The notes under the pieces were generated by a model. It had not been told where the DNA came from, searched no databases, and saw only the letters and a program-made list of their open reading frames with translations. Positions 1 through 10,752 of a stretch of DNA of 50,488 nucleotides are shown one piece after another (position 1 is the stretch's first letter; each line of letters opens with the position of its first letter). This stretch comes from Antrodiella citrinella (lineage: Eukaryota > Basidiomycota > Agaricomycetes > Polyporales > Steccherinaceae). The stretch spans positions 1 to 50,488 of the forward strand of contig SGPM01000199.1 in the NCBI GenBank assembly GCA_004802725.1, in the 5' to 3' direction. The position numbers were made by a program, and so were the translations under genes.

Positions 1-57
1 AAGGGAANAACGGGAAATAAAGGGAAAGGAAAAGGGAAAGGAAAAGGGAAAAGAATA
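1..57. repeat. Purine-rich low-complexity tract
   Basis: A run of irregular GGGAAA/GGAAAA units, all purine on this strand apart from a few bases, at the very edge of the window. No coding signal was seen. It may be the end of a longer polypurine repeat lying outside the window. Confidence 0.7.
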
Positions 58-461
58 GAGCGCACGCGTGTTTGTAACACTTCTGAGTCTTTGACGGTTC
101 CACGCGGATGCATACCATGGTGTCGTGTTCAACTCTGAGCAGCGGTGGGTGATCACACAGCGGAGATGTTGCGATCGTAACACTGTTACCCATCTGTGAC
201 ATTTTGTGACAACTCGAGCTCAATTCGCGCGCTTGGGTGGCTCGAGTTGCGGAATTGTCCGAAATGTACGGTACTCGACTGTACTCGACTGTACTAGAGC
301 TCCCGAACAGGGCCTGACTGCTCTCAGCGTCCAAAGCATCCGAAAATGACTTATCGCATCATTGCCCACGGTCACGGTTGCTTATCAACAGTGACTCGAT
401 CGGAGACGTGAGTGACGTGAGGGGTCAGAGCGATAGGCGACCCTGGTCAGCTATTCCATCC
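58..461. other. Upstream region of the first hydrolase gene
   Basis: No gene was recognised. It holds a small tandem repeat at 271-296 (two exact copies of the 10-mer GTACTCGACT and a partial third). It should contain the promoter and 5' UTR of the gene starting at 462; no convincing TATA box was seen. Confidence 0.5.
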
Positions 462-2560
462 ATGTACTTGAACTTAGCGATTGTATTGGCTATACAGTTT
501 CCAGGATGGGTCAGAGGACAACAGAAACCCTTCGCGACAACTGGGAACGAGGGCCCCATCATCTCTCCGGAGCTTTCGCGCTTCGTCGAGAAGCTGAGGG
601 AGGAGGAGAACGTCCCCGGTCTCGCGTTGGGCGTCGTGTATGAAGGTCGCGTCGCACACGGCGCGTGGGGGCGGAGGTCGGAGGATGGTGCGGATGTGAC
701 GGCGGATGTAAGCATCTGCATCATGTTGACTTTTTGACTCATGTGCTCGCCGACGCTCAATGCTCACAGACACTGTTTGGACTTGCGAGTTGCTCGAAGG
801 CGTTTGCGTCTGCTGCGCTGGGTATCTTGATGGACGATTTCGGTCAGGGTAGGAACGTCACTCCGCTGCCTGGTGGCGTGAACACGTTCGATTGGTATAC
901 GAAAATCGCAGACTTGCTACCGGGTGATTGGGACCTCATGGATGAGTGGGCGACTAAAAGCGCTGGCATTCGTGACGGGCTATCTCATGTTTCCGGAATC
1001 GCTAGGTATGTATCAAGTACATTTTATTTACTGGCGTCAAGACTGCCAGTGTGAGGAGAGAGCTGAGAGGGGCTTCTGGGTAGCCATGATCACGCTCACT
1101 TGCGCGAGGATTCACCACTGAGTGTCATCAGAAAGATGAGGTATCTCCGACCTTCGTTCGAGCTACGACAGCAATGGTCGTACAGCAACCAGGTATGTCA
1201 AACGTCATATCGCATACTATCATCAGACTGAGCGTGGTAGTTCTTCATGCTAGCCGCAGAGCTCATCAAAAAGTACTCAGGCATGACATACGTCGAATTC
1301 GTGCAAGCCCGGATATTCGATCCAGCTCGCATGAATTCAACTACATTCTCGGCGACGAAGGCAGAAGGTATGGGAACCTTGTCTCAGGGCTGGACGAGGT
1401 CCGGACGGCGCATGCCGTATTGGTTTCCGGACAACACGTCAGAGCTCGTGGCGGGCCCGATGGGGATCATATCCAACGTCGTCGACATGGTCAGTCAACC
1501 AAATAGCTGCCTCTTTTGTGTTGCTTTTCATGCGGCTTGTAGACAAAATGGCTGGAAGTGTTGCTCGGTGGCGGAAAACATCCGTCGACGAATGTCTCAA
1601 TCATCCCTCCTGCCACCCTTGAGGAGGTCACCACCCCGAGTACCGTCATGTATAAACAGCCTATGGACACCGGGTTCTCTATCACCGGCTATGGGATGGG
1701 CTGGGCGAGGCATTCGTACTATGGACACGAAGTAAGCTTTCACGTCGCAGCGTGTCACCCGCATCGTACTCACCGCAGATCACAGTTTGTGTGGCACTTC
1801 GGCGGAGTCCCCGGAGTGACGACGCTTGTCGTGTTCTCACCCAAGAATCAACTCGGGATTGTTGTGCTGGTCAATGCGTCGGCGAAGGATAAAGTGACGA
1901 ACGCCGTAGCCTACCGAGTCGCTGACGAGCTTTTGAATATCAGAGTTGAAAAGCCCGTGCACGCGGAGACGTCGTAAGCTTTTAGATATCTGCAGCGAAC
2001 ACAAATAGATTGATTCCCGCGACAGATGGTGGACACGTACATACACTACGCAGATCAGAGTTGGCGATAAGTCGTCTNCGTCTACACCGCCATTCACGCT
2101 CGAGACTTATGCCGGCACCTTCACCAACGAGGGCTACAAAGCCGTCACACTCTGCGCACCTTCAAGTACGTCCTCCGACTGCCCGCAGGTCCTCGCCGCC
2201 TTCGACAACGTCGGTCCTATCTCCCCATCCGAATCCCACTCCAACCTCTACGCGTCCTTCCCGGGACTCTGGGCTTCCCACCTCCGCCTCACGCATTCGC
2301 CGGAAGACGGGGAGCACAATTTCAGAGCGGTGTTTCCTTATTTGTTCCCGAATGGGTACGGGGAGAATACGACAGGGTTCGAGATGATGGAGCCTGGGTT
2401 GTCGGAGGCGATTTTTGAGTTCGTGTTTGAAGGAGAGGGGGTCACACAAAGGGTTGTGGGTATTGGGATGTATCTAATGTTGGGTGTCAAAANCGAGAGG
2501 CAGAGATTGGGNGGTGGTGTTCGGGAGACTGCTGATGTCTGGTGGAAGCCAGTATACTAG
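462..2560 (+). CDS. Secreted beta-lactamase-related serine hydrolase (class C / EstB-like)
   Basis: Seven exons: 462-707, 770-1005, 1084-1192, 1241-1489, 1543-1731, 1786-1973, 2059-2560, giving 572 aa with no internal stop. The start was chosen because the protein then begins with a hydrophobic signal peptide (MYLNLAIVLAIQFPGWVRG). All three motifs of the penicillin-binding/class C fold are visible: the nucleophile motif SxxK in LASCSKAF at the start of exon 2, YxN as WSYSNQ at the end of exon 3, and HFGGVPG in place of KTG at the start of exon 6. A C-terminal domain of about 170 residues follows, as in many fungal members. Members hydrolyse esters, amides or D-amino-acid peptides; the substrate here is unknown. 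The reading frame seems to stop at 1975-1977, but GTAAG there is a splice donor. A broken inverted paralogue lies at 10753-12788. Confidence 0.85.
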
Positions 2561-2675
2561 GTTTTCTCCAAATCCATTTCAGAACTCTCTGTCAGATTGA
2601 CCCGTGTTCTATACATACAGATACTGCAGAAGTACTGAGCATGATTCTGAAATTGTCCACAAACTGTGTCCATCC

Positions 2676-3434
2676 CTATACCATACCCACAACCACACCA
2701 ACCACACCTGCGACNGCCACTAACACTCCACTCCCAATCGTCATCCTANTTTTTTCCGCTGCATTGTTCCCTCCNGTAGTACTGGCGTTAGTCGATGCTG
2801 GGGTCGCGACCGACGGGGGCGTGACCTGTCCAGGAGCAACAGTCAACGANACCGTAGCCGAAATCGACATCTCCCGAACGCTCCCCAAGATCGTGGAAGA
2901 CGACGACNCGCCCGATGACGNAATGCTGGTNGAAGACGACGACGCAGACGCACTGGTCGAAGACGACGACGCAGACNCACTGGTCGCAGTGGACGTCGCG
3001 TAGGGCGTGCTTGTAACAAGGCTTCCGCCACCCCCTACTACAGTCACACCCTGCTGCCCGGTAGCCTGTCCGCCTGTTATGATCTGCGTGGTGTCGCTGA
3101 GGATAGTCGGGCCTGTCTCTTGTGCCCCCGGTGCGCCGCCTATGACCAGCGTCGTAGACCCTGAGACTGAGTNGATGACGTTGCTCCCGTTCNCATCTGG
3201 TGCGTCCGCAGACGTCGGCGAGCCGGTGATCGCTGGGATTGCGGGTGTTGTGATGCTGCCANATGCACGATTGGGTTCAGTGTTCGGGAGGTGGACGGTG
3301 ACGATGTACAATACTCACCCTGGAATGTTACTGGGGAGGGAAATGGATATTTGAGGCACGGCGTTCACCCACCGCGTCGTCGTCGTCGTCGTCATCGTCA
3401 GGAGACATGACAGTAAAAGTATCAGGATCTGCAT
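2676..3434 (-). CDS. Ser/Thr-rich, probably GPI-anchored cell-surface protein
   Basis: Two exons on the minus strand, 3434-3319 and 3255-2676, join to 231 aa. The N terminus MQILILLLSCLLTM is a signal peptide. The mature part is rich in Ser, Thr, Gly and Ala with a poly-Ser stretch, a composition typical of heavily O-glycosylated wall proteins. The last 20 or so residues are hydrophobic (MTIGSGVL, then VAGVVGVVVGMV) and end at the stop, as in a GPI-attachment signal or a single membrane anchor. Several N bases fall in the coding region, so some residues are unknown. It lies tail to tail with the hydrolase gene, 115 bp apart. No enzymatic domain was recognised. Function is not assignable; a wall or surface protein is inference from composition. 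Confidence 0.7.
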
Positions 3435-3859
3435 GATGGCGTTCGTGAAAGCGCAAAGTGCGTAGCTGCTNTAGGTAAAGAGACAACCATGAGCGAGTAC
3501 CAATATACTGCAGGGATGCTGTGGAGGGGGAGTCTGTTTGTTTCAGGGAGGAGCCACACAGGGGAGCAAACCATTNACTGTCAGTGTCAATCTTGGAAAC
3601 GTAGGGTTATTAGTATCCCGGTCATGACTAGTTGTGTAAGGTGCCTCGGTCAGGTTGTCATTGTAGACAGTCTGGCATTTGCTTCCGTTTCANCTGAAAC
3701 GCNATGCTTGGGATGACGCCACACTTAACCCTAACCCGAAGCGTTGCTCTGGATGAACAAATCGACACTGCGATCGTGCTATGAAATTGNTGGAACGCAT
3801 GTACGCCCAGTACAGAACTAAACCCAAGAAGTGTAGTGCTTCAATGAGAAAAGCTGCAC
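3435..3859. other. Intergenic, no gene seen
   Basis: About 425 bp between the promoter side of the surface protein gene and the 3' end of the Tah18 gene. Only short overlapping reading frames occur, with several N bases. No RNA gene or repeat was recognised. Confidence 0.5.
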
Positions 3860-6117
3860 TCAGCTCCAGCAATCCTCGATCAACCTCCCATCACGCTCCA
3901 TAGCAGCGACATATTCAACAGCCTCGTCTTCCGTCTTCCCTCCATGCTTCACTACAGCTTCACGGACGGCAGCTCTTACGGCTGCAGGCATCTTGTTCGA
4001 NGAGCTGGATCGCAGAAGTCAGCTTCGGTGATGAGTAGCACGCNATTGGAACTGACCCGGAGATATACACCCAACCACCTTTCGTCCCAACGACGTCCCA
4101 TACACTCTCCGCGTTCTTCGCAATTAGATCTTGCACATACGTCCTCTTCACGCCCTCCGGTCCATCCCGCGACCTTGCAACATGGTATGTGAGGCTTCNG
4201 TCGGCAACGAGCTTCTCAAACTCTGCTTCATAGAATTGGTCTTTCGTGGCAGAACGACAGCCTTGGTATAAGATGTTGTCTGGACGATGAGTCAGCACAC
4301 CCGTGAATCGAAGAAAAATATGAACAGTAATATACNGTACCTTTAGCACCGAGAAGCGAGCGTTCTTCAATAACCGCACGGACAGGTGCGATGCCTGTAC
4401 CAGGACCGACGCAAATAATAGGNGTAGTAGGGTCCTTGGGGAGGCTGATGAGTCCGCCTTTTCTGATCCCTATCGGAATCCTGTCGCCTATATGCAGAGA
4501 CGATAGGTAGGTGGTGGCGACGCCTCGCCTTGGGATCTTTAGTCGTGTACGGTACTGAACGATCGCGATGCAGAGTTGCACTTTATGAGGGAATCTCTGG
4601 ATGGGTGGTGAGGCTACGCATCGGTGAAGAGGTCCATGAGACGTGTCTTACGTGTACCGAGCTCGCGATAGAGAACTCGCGGGGCCGCAGGGGAGGGAAC
4701 AAATCAAATACGTATTCCCTCGGGACTTTCGCACTGCGAAATTCTTCCAACACCTCTTGTATAGACCTATGTACCAGTTGAGTGTATTCATAGAGTTCGT
4801 CCTGCAGACAAACACAGGTCATCAACGAGGGATTGTCAAAAGGAAAGACATACGCACAGCACCTTCTGGCGAAAGGAACTCATCGATCTTCTCTCTCTCC
4901 AGTTCATCGGAGACGAAGTGTCGCAACAGCGTGAAGAATGAACGGCGCGGAACAGCACTTATATCTAGGTAACGCGAAAATAATCTCCGGAGGCTGATCG
5001 TGCGTGGCATATGATCAGGGAGAGCTTGATCTAAGCAGAATGAAGGTTAGCAGTGCGTTCACCTACCGTTCTGTATCAAAGACTTGCCTTGCAGGGTGTG
5101 TTCTATCGTAAACTCGTCGTCGGCGGTATTGGCGTAGCCCATGGATATCAGGAAAGCATCGACCTTCGCTGGAGGAAGCTCGGGGTGTATAACAGCAACG
5201 TCTCCAGGAGTATATCTAATTCATGTATCAATGGCAAGCTGGGAGCTTGAAATGGCGCGAGAACGCACTGCACGTCTTGATCAAAGTCGAATTCTATATG
5301 TCGGACATCCTGGTACCAATCTTCGGCAGTCATACGATCATTGCAGGATAGAGTCGCGAGATGGTACTGCTTATCACGCAGAAGGAGATCGGTTGGTCCA
5401 TCCGAGGTAGCTTTAGAGTGTGCGATAGTCACACGAGGTGGCGGCAAACTGTCCGCTGAGGGCTGGGGATCCAACCCTGGAGGCAGTGGGAACAACTTGG
5501 CTAGTGCGTCTCCCAGGATAACTTTCCAGAGCTCAAATGCGCCGTCGATTCTGCGCACGGCCGTGAGTTACACGTAGACTGTTCTCACGACGACCGCTGA
5601 CTCACCCCAAGTGATGCTGCTCGTCCCCCTCGCCTCTCTCGCATATCTCGCGCGCACCCAAACTAGCCAGCCGTCGAGAGAGAAGCTTGGCGGGCCAACA
5701 GAATTTGTCGTACGCTGTGTCTCCGAGCCCGAAGACGGCAAAATCGAGATCTTCAAAGAGGTCGTCTGGGAGGTCCGATCGGAGGAGCATGGTCCATAGT
5801 GGGGTCAACGAGCGGGGCTCTCTGCCAGATCCTGCAGTGGCCACAACAAAGACGATCAAGGTTTCGGATATAATCTCTTCCTACGGAGCAAAGTTGTCAG
5901 AGGAAGTAGAACGATGAAAGAGCTCTGGACATCTCACCGGTGAGTATGCATCTACGCTGAAGACCCTCGGCGAGAAATGCAAACGACGACAATGGTGCGC
6001 CAGTCGTTCCGCAACATCTTGAGCATTTCCTGTCTCTGTAGCGTACAAGATTGTCAAGATTCGAGGATGCTCTTCGTCGACGACATCGGAGGCCATTTCA
6101 AGTTGCGCGTGCGACAT
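3860..6117 (-). CDS. TAH18: NADPH-dependent diflavin oxidoreductase (Tah18/NDOR1)
   Basis: Nine exons (6117-5938, 5880-5606, 5550-5269, 5215-5067, 5030-4858, 4801-4658, 4596-4341, 4279-4057, 4004-3860) give 608 aa, the usual length for the family. Order of domains: an N-terminal flavodoxin-like FMN domain beginning at about residue 19 (ILYATETGNAQDVAERL) with VVATAGSGREPR and FGLGDTAYDKFCW; a linker; an FAD domain with the RxFS motif in PREFSIASS; and an NADPH domain with GPGTGIAP. The protein ends ...EDCWS, with the near-terminal aromatic residue expected to stack on FAD. In yeast and man this protein passes electrons from NADPH to Dre2/CIAPIN1 in cytosolic iron-sulfur cluster assembly; that role is assigned from the family. 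It shares a 192-bp promoter with the SNF2 gene. Confidence 0.95.
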
Positions 6118-6309
6118 TTTCAGTAGCAATCATCTAAATTTAAAGTTATCAGATAAGATAGCAATTAGGCGTCTAACACGTGTCACGTGCCAAACGCGTC
6201 GCTAATTTGGGCACGAGCCGAATGTCTTCAAGCTTTCTTTGAACCCTACCGCTACGGGCCACTACTCAATCACTGTTGATCTGGCACGATTGTGTTGAAA
6301 GACTACACA
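6118..6309. promoter_or_regulatory. Bidirectional promoter Tah18 / SNF2 with paired E-boxes
   Basis: The start codons of the Tah18 gene (6117, minus) and the SNF2 gene (6310, plus) are only 192 bp apart. Two CACGTG palindromes sit one base apart at 6177-6182 and 6184-6189, roughly 60 bp from the Tah18 start. CACGTG is the site of bHLH factors such as Cbf1, Pho4 and SREBP relatives. A GATAAG element lies near 6152. Regulation by a bHLH factor is inference. Confidence 0.6.
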
Positions 6310-9300
6310 ATGCCCGAGTTAACACCCACGAAACCAAAGAAAGCATCCCGACTCCTTGCTGCGCTCGACGCGCCGTCGTTGCCGTCGACGTCCTCGCTTC
6401 CGAGTTCGCACAAGAGAGAACTGTCGTCTCCGGATAATGACGCAGGTGTAAAGAGACGAGCATATGGCCTTGGAATTGGGAGTACAAATTTTGTGACTGG
6501 AGCATCCGAGGACACAGCCAGTGAGTCAAGTTTTGTCTGTTGTCGGCTCGGAGGCTCATGCACTTGGCGAACAGTGGCCGATGCGAGGCTACTCCAGACT
6601 TTGACTCAGTCTCGCGCGGCATTGATCACTCAGTCCGGCGGATTCTCCCTCAGATATGACACCGAAAGCGCGTTGACGTCGCTTGATCGTGGTGGTGAGG
6701 ACCAAAACGTGCAGTGAGTATTTGTTTTGTAAGCCTGTATCAGCTTTCCTGAAATAACCTCGATCCATAGAATGGCAGAATTTGTCACGAAGAGCCTAGA
6801 TAACTTCTCTCATGGGTTGACCGTCAAAGCTGCTAGGGAGCGTCTCAATCTCAGAGAGCAAGTCACACACTCCCAAATTCCTAACGAGACACGTGCTAAA
6901 TTCTGTGCAGTGAGAGAGATCTGATCCCCGGTATGGAGGTTCGTCTACTACCTCACCAAGCCATTGGAGTCAGCTGGTACCCTCATTCAAATTGCGTGTC
7001 GTTCACACACTGAACTTTCGATTCGCAGGATGGTCCACCAAGAACTGAACACGAAAGAGAGAGGAGGCATTCTTGCGTATGTATAGTTCAATGATCTTTT
7101 TGTCAAATCATTGTCTGACCAGTTATTTTTTCAAGGGACGATATGGGTCTCGGTTAGTCGTCTGCGACATGGTCGAGTTGTGTGCCTCCCTGACATCTCC
7201 GACAGGCAAAACCGTACAAATGATAGCTACCATGGTCGTAAATCAACCCAAAGAAGACGATAGAAATCGAGTAACGCTCGTTGTCGTCCCCGCAGCACTC
7301 CTATTGCAGGTGAGCTCTGTCAGGCAGCGTGCCCTCTAGGAGTATTGAGTAACTATGACTGCAGTGGAAAGAAGAGATAGAGAGCAAGACCAACGACATT
7401 TTTAACGTACACATCCACCACGGTAAATACAAGGTTAAAACCATGGATGAATTGGAGAATTATGATGTTAGTTTGGTATTTCCTATGCACTTCAACAAAA
7501 TGATTCTCAACGCAACGTTCGTATAGGTTATCATCACCACATACCAAACACTGAATCTGGACTTCAACGTACCTAACGGAACGGATGAGATGGAGGCGTA
7601 TGACTGGGTGCGGGACAATGGGTGCGTAATATTTCTGGTTCTGACGTAGATGTATTGCTGATGCACGTTGAAGAGGGCTTTTGTCTCAAGTGAAGTGGTA
7701 TCGTGTTATCACTGATGAAGCTCAATTCATTCGAAATCGGTGCGTCACCCCTTTTATCACCCTTACTGATAGCTGATCGGACTAGTGGTACGCGTTCGAG
7801 CAAAGCTGTTGCAATGCTCCATTCCAAATATCGCTGGTGCCTCTCTGGTACCCCTGTTACGAATACGCTGTAGGCGCAAACTTCGTCGCTGCTGTCGTGC
7901 TGTCGCTGATTCTTGAAAGCCCAGTGCTGACATCTATGGACTTCTTCGTTTTGGACACTTCCGTCCGTGGAAGTAAGTGAACAGCATCGCTCATTTAATT
8001 CACGTTCTCACATTGGGAAAACAATACAGTGACTGGGAAGACTTCAACGATCACATTGCCAAGGCACAGCTGCATGATGCCATTCTTGCAGGCTCGCGAG
8101 CTCAAGTGATTTTAAGGCCGTTGATGCTTCGCAGGACCAAGAACTCCCAACTCGTACGTAGTTGTATCGCATGCAGATCATTTGACATTGCGGTTGACTA
8201 ATACCTTGTATTACAGGAGGGAAAACCTCTCCTGGAGCTGCCTCCCAAGGACATCGAATTGGTGAAGGTCGAGTTCTCCGTCGAAGAGCGAGAGGTGCGA
8301 TTCTTGTCTATGTTTCAAGCGCTACAGGCTGATAACCTATGTCTATTAGCTGTATAACACGTTCGAAAAGCGAGCGCAAGCAAACCTCAAGGATTACCTC
8401 AAAGATCATAGTGTTGTCAAGAAGTGAGTCATCTTATGTATCGAATATCCACGGTTTGCTGACATGATCCCAAGCCACACCGCTGTATTGGTGAGTCCAG
8501 CCCCTTATAATTGCACTGACCAGACTTCAACGTTTTTCGTCAGGTTATGATTTTGCGACTTCGCCAACTTTGTTGCCATCCTCACCTCATTCTGGTACGT
8601 ATTCACCTCTGATTCGAATCTCTTTCGGCATCGATTAATGTATACATCCCCTGTATAGAGCCAGAATGAGTTTGATGATCCCACTATGATGGTCGCAAGC
8701 GAAGCAGAGAAAGAGCGGGCACGTGCTACGAAAGTGATGGGAGCGAAGTGGGTCCAAAACGTGAGCAACCCTGCCTGCCATACAATTGCAGTGCTTGACG
8801 CTGATCTTTCCCTGCAGATGAAGAAGCAGTACGTACCGCTAATTGAGAGTCGAGATCTCAATGAATGACAACTCATCTAGATTCATGGAACGGGCCAAGC
8901 TCACACGATCGGATTATGACGATGAAATAGACGAGGCGGACGATGCATGCCCTAACTGCGGTGAAGGTACGGGAACAGTACATGCCTGAGATATCGACTC
9001 TGACTGTTTTGCAGTGTACGCCGGCAACGAAGCGCGACTGCTGTCATGCGGGCACGAAGCATGCTTCGGTATGTCGTCATTTCCATGCATGTTGCTTGGA
9101 TAACTCGCTTATGGCGAAATTCAGATTGTTTGATGGATCTGAGCAGTGCACCTCCCGCCCACGACGGTATATTGTGCGTATGCCCTGCTTCTGATCATGT
9201 AGCACGACTGACCTATGTTGTTCCTAAAGTGGCCACGGTGACGAAGCAGACAATCTTCGGGTGGAGAAGGAGTTCGAAGCTGCCGTTGCGAAAGGTCTTC

Positions 9301-10666
9301 GTCCATGTAAGTCATTGTAGACTTCTTCCAGCGGCCTAATTTGACTCATTTGTTGTGAAGGCCCTACGTGCAAGAAGATGTGTGACTTCCGCAGCAACTA
9401 CACTTTCCCATCGTCTGCCTTCAAGCCCACAGATGACGAGTACGCAGCTGCTACCCGTCGCCATCGTCCCACCGCTCCTCGTCAAGCATCCAGCAGCTCT
9501 CGTCTACCCTCTTCCAGCAAGGTCAAAANTCCGGTCTCATTCAAAGCCGATCTCAGCGACAGCGACGATGACTTGCCCGACATTGGTGCCTTGCTGCAAG
9601 CTCATGAGGACGGCGATACCAAATACGATGCAAAGAAAGAGACCAAACCAGTTGCTAAAGCTGGTGATGACAGCGACAGCGACACTGTACGTAGCATGTG
9701 TTCTATATAATTGTTTCGCTAACATGTGGCTTTCAGGATATGCTGGATCTGACTATCGCGAAGCACAAGAATAAAGCTACCATCGGTCAGCCTTCAGAAG
9801 CGGTCTTCTCGACGTGGGGCAAAGGTGACAACGATATGGAACCTAGTGCCAAGATGCTCGCGCTTGTCGAGTATCTCAAGGAATGGGAGCCATCCGGCGA
9901 AAAGACCATTGTCTATTCACAATGTATGTATGAACGTTCATGTTGTATGTGTCTTTTCGTTGATCGCGATGTAGGGACTTCCATGTTGGATCTGGTTGAG
10001 ACTATCTTCGCGCGATATGGTATTCAGAACTTGCGATACGATGGAAAGATGAATCGCGAGGCTCGTGAAGCGGTCTTAGCTCGTTTCAGGAAATCTGGAG
10101 GACCCAAAGTTATCTTGATCAGGTTTGTAGCACATCCCTCAAACAACAATTTTGCGCTAACTTTGAGCAGTACCAAGTGCGGTGGTGTCGGTTTGAATTT
10201 GGTCTCAGCCAATCGCGTTATCAAGTATGTCTTGTTCACCAGTATCTATCCTTTTGCTATGTTCTCACCGTAGTTCACAGCTTGGATTTGTCGTGGAACT
10301 TTGCCTCCGAGTCTCAGGCATATGATCGCGTTCATCGCTTAGGTCAGGAGAAGGAAGTGTTCATCAAACGTATTGTGGTGAGGGATACCATTGAAGACCG
10401 TATGTTGCAACTTCAGGAGACGAAAACTGGTGAGTGACGAATGTGTTTTGCGGTCACCAAATCCTCACCGTGCATAACTACAGGTCTGGCCGAAGTCGCT
10501 CTTGGTGAAGGCAGCGGAATGAAGCTTCATAAACTTAGCGTGAGGGAACTCAAAACCGTACGTGTCTTCCTCTCCTTCGTCGCGGTATGATCTCAAGTCT
10601 ACTCTGCAGCTCTTCGGTATGGGAACTAATCCGAGCAACGACCCGTCTCAAATTACGTTTGACTAG
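6310..10666 (+). CDS. SNF2-family ATPase/helicase with embedded RING finger (Rad5/Rad16/Uls1-like)
   Basis: Thirty exons, first 6310-6520, last 10610-10666, sum to 927 aa in phase. Visible in order: a low-complexity N terminus; GMEVRLLPHQAIGVSWM; helicase motif I ADDMGLGKT; the DExx box DEAQ; LSGTPVTN; LRPLMLRRTK; a C3HC4 RING (CPNC, then CGHEACFDC, a long loop, CPTC); an Asp/Ser-rich linker (exon 9361-9686); and the C-terminal lobe with STKCGGVGLNL and DRVHRLGQ. Insertion of a RING between the two RecA lobes is typical of the Rad5/Rad16/HLTF/Uls1 group, which remodel chromatin or DNA-bound proteins and often act as ubiquitin ligases in the nucleus. I cannot tell which member this is. Three exons are tiny: 7136-7152 (17 nt, motif I), 8475-8490 (16 nt) and 8818-8828 (11 nt). 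Confidence 0.9.
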
Positions 10667-10752
10667 GCCTCTTTTGTAATTCATTGTCACACTATGGCTC
10701 CTGATCGTCCTCCTACCTACTTGTAGATCATAGTCAAATCTTGTTTGTATAC

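Noticed and set aside
1..57. Purine-rich tract as a telomere or centromere repeat
   Set aside because: The units are irregular and do not match the TTAGGG-type fungal telomere repeat; the tract is too short to judge further.
1975..1977. Apparent stop codon ending the first hydrolase at 1977
   Set aside because: GTAAG here is a consensus donor. Splicing to 2059 restores phase, and the downstream frame encodes the family's C-terminal domain to a stop at 2560.
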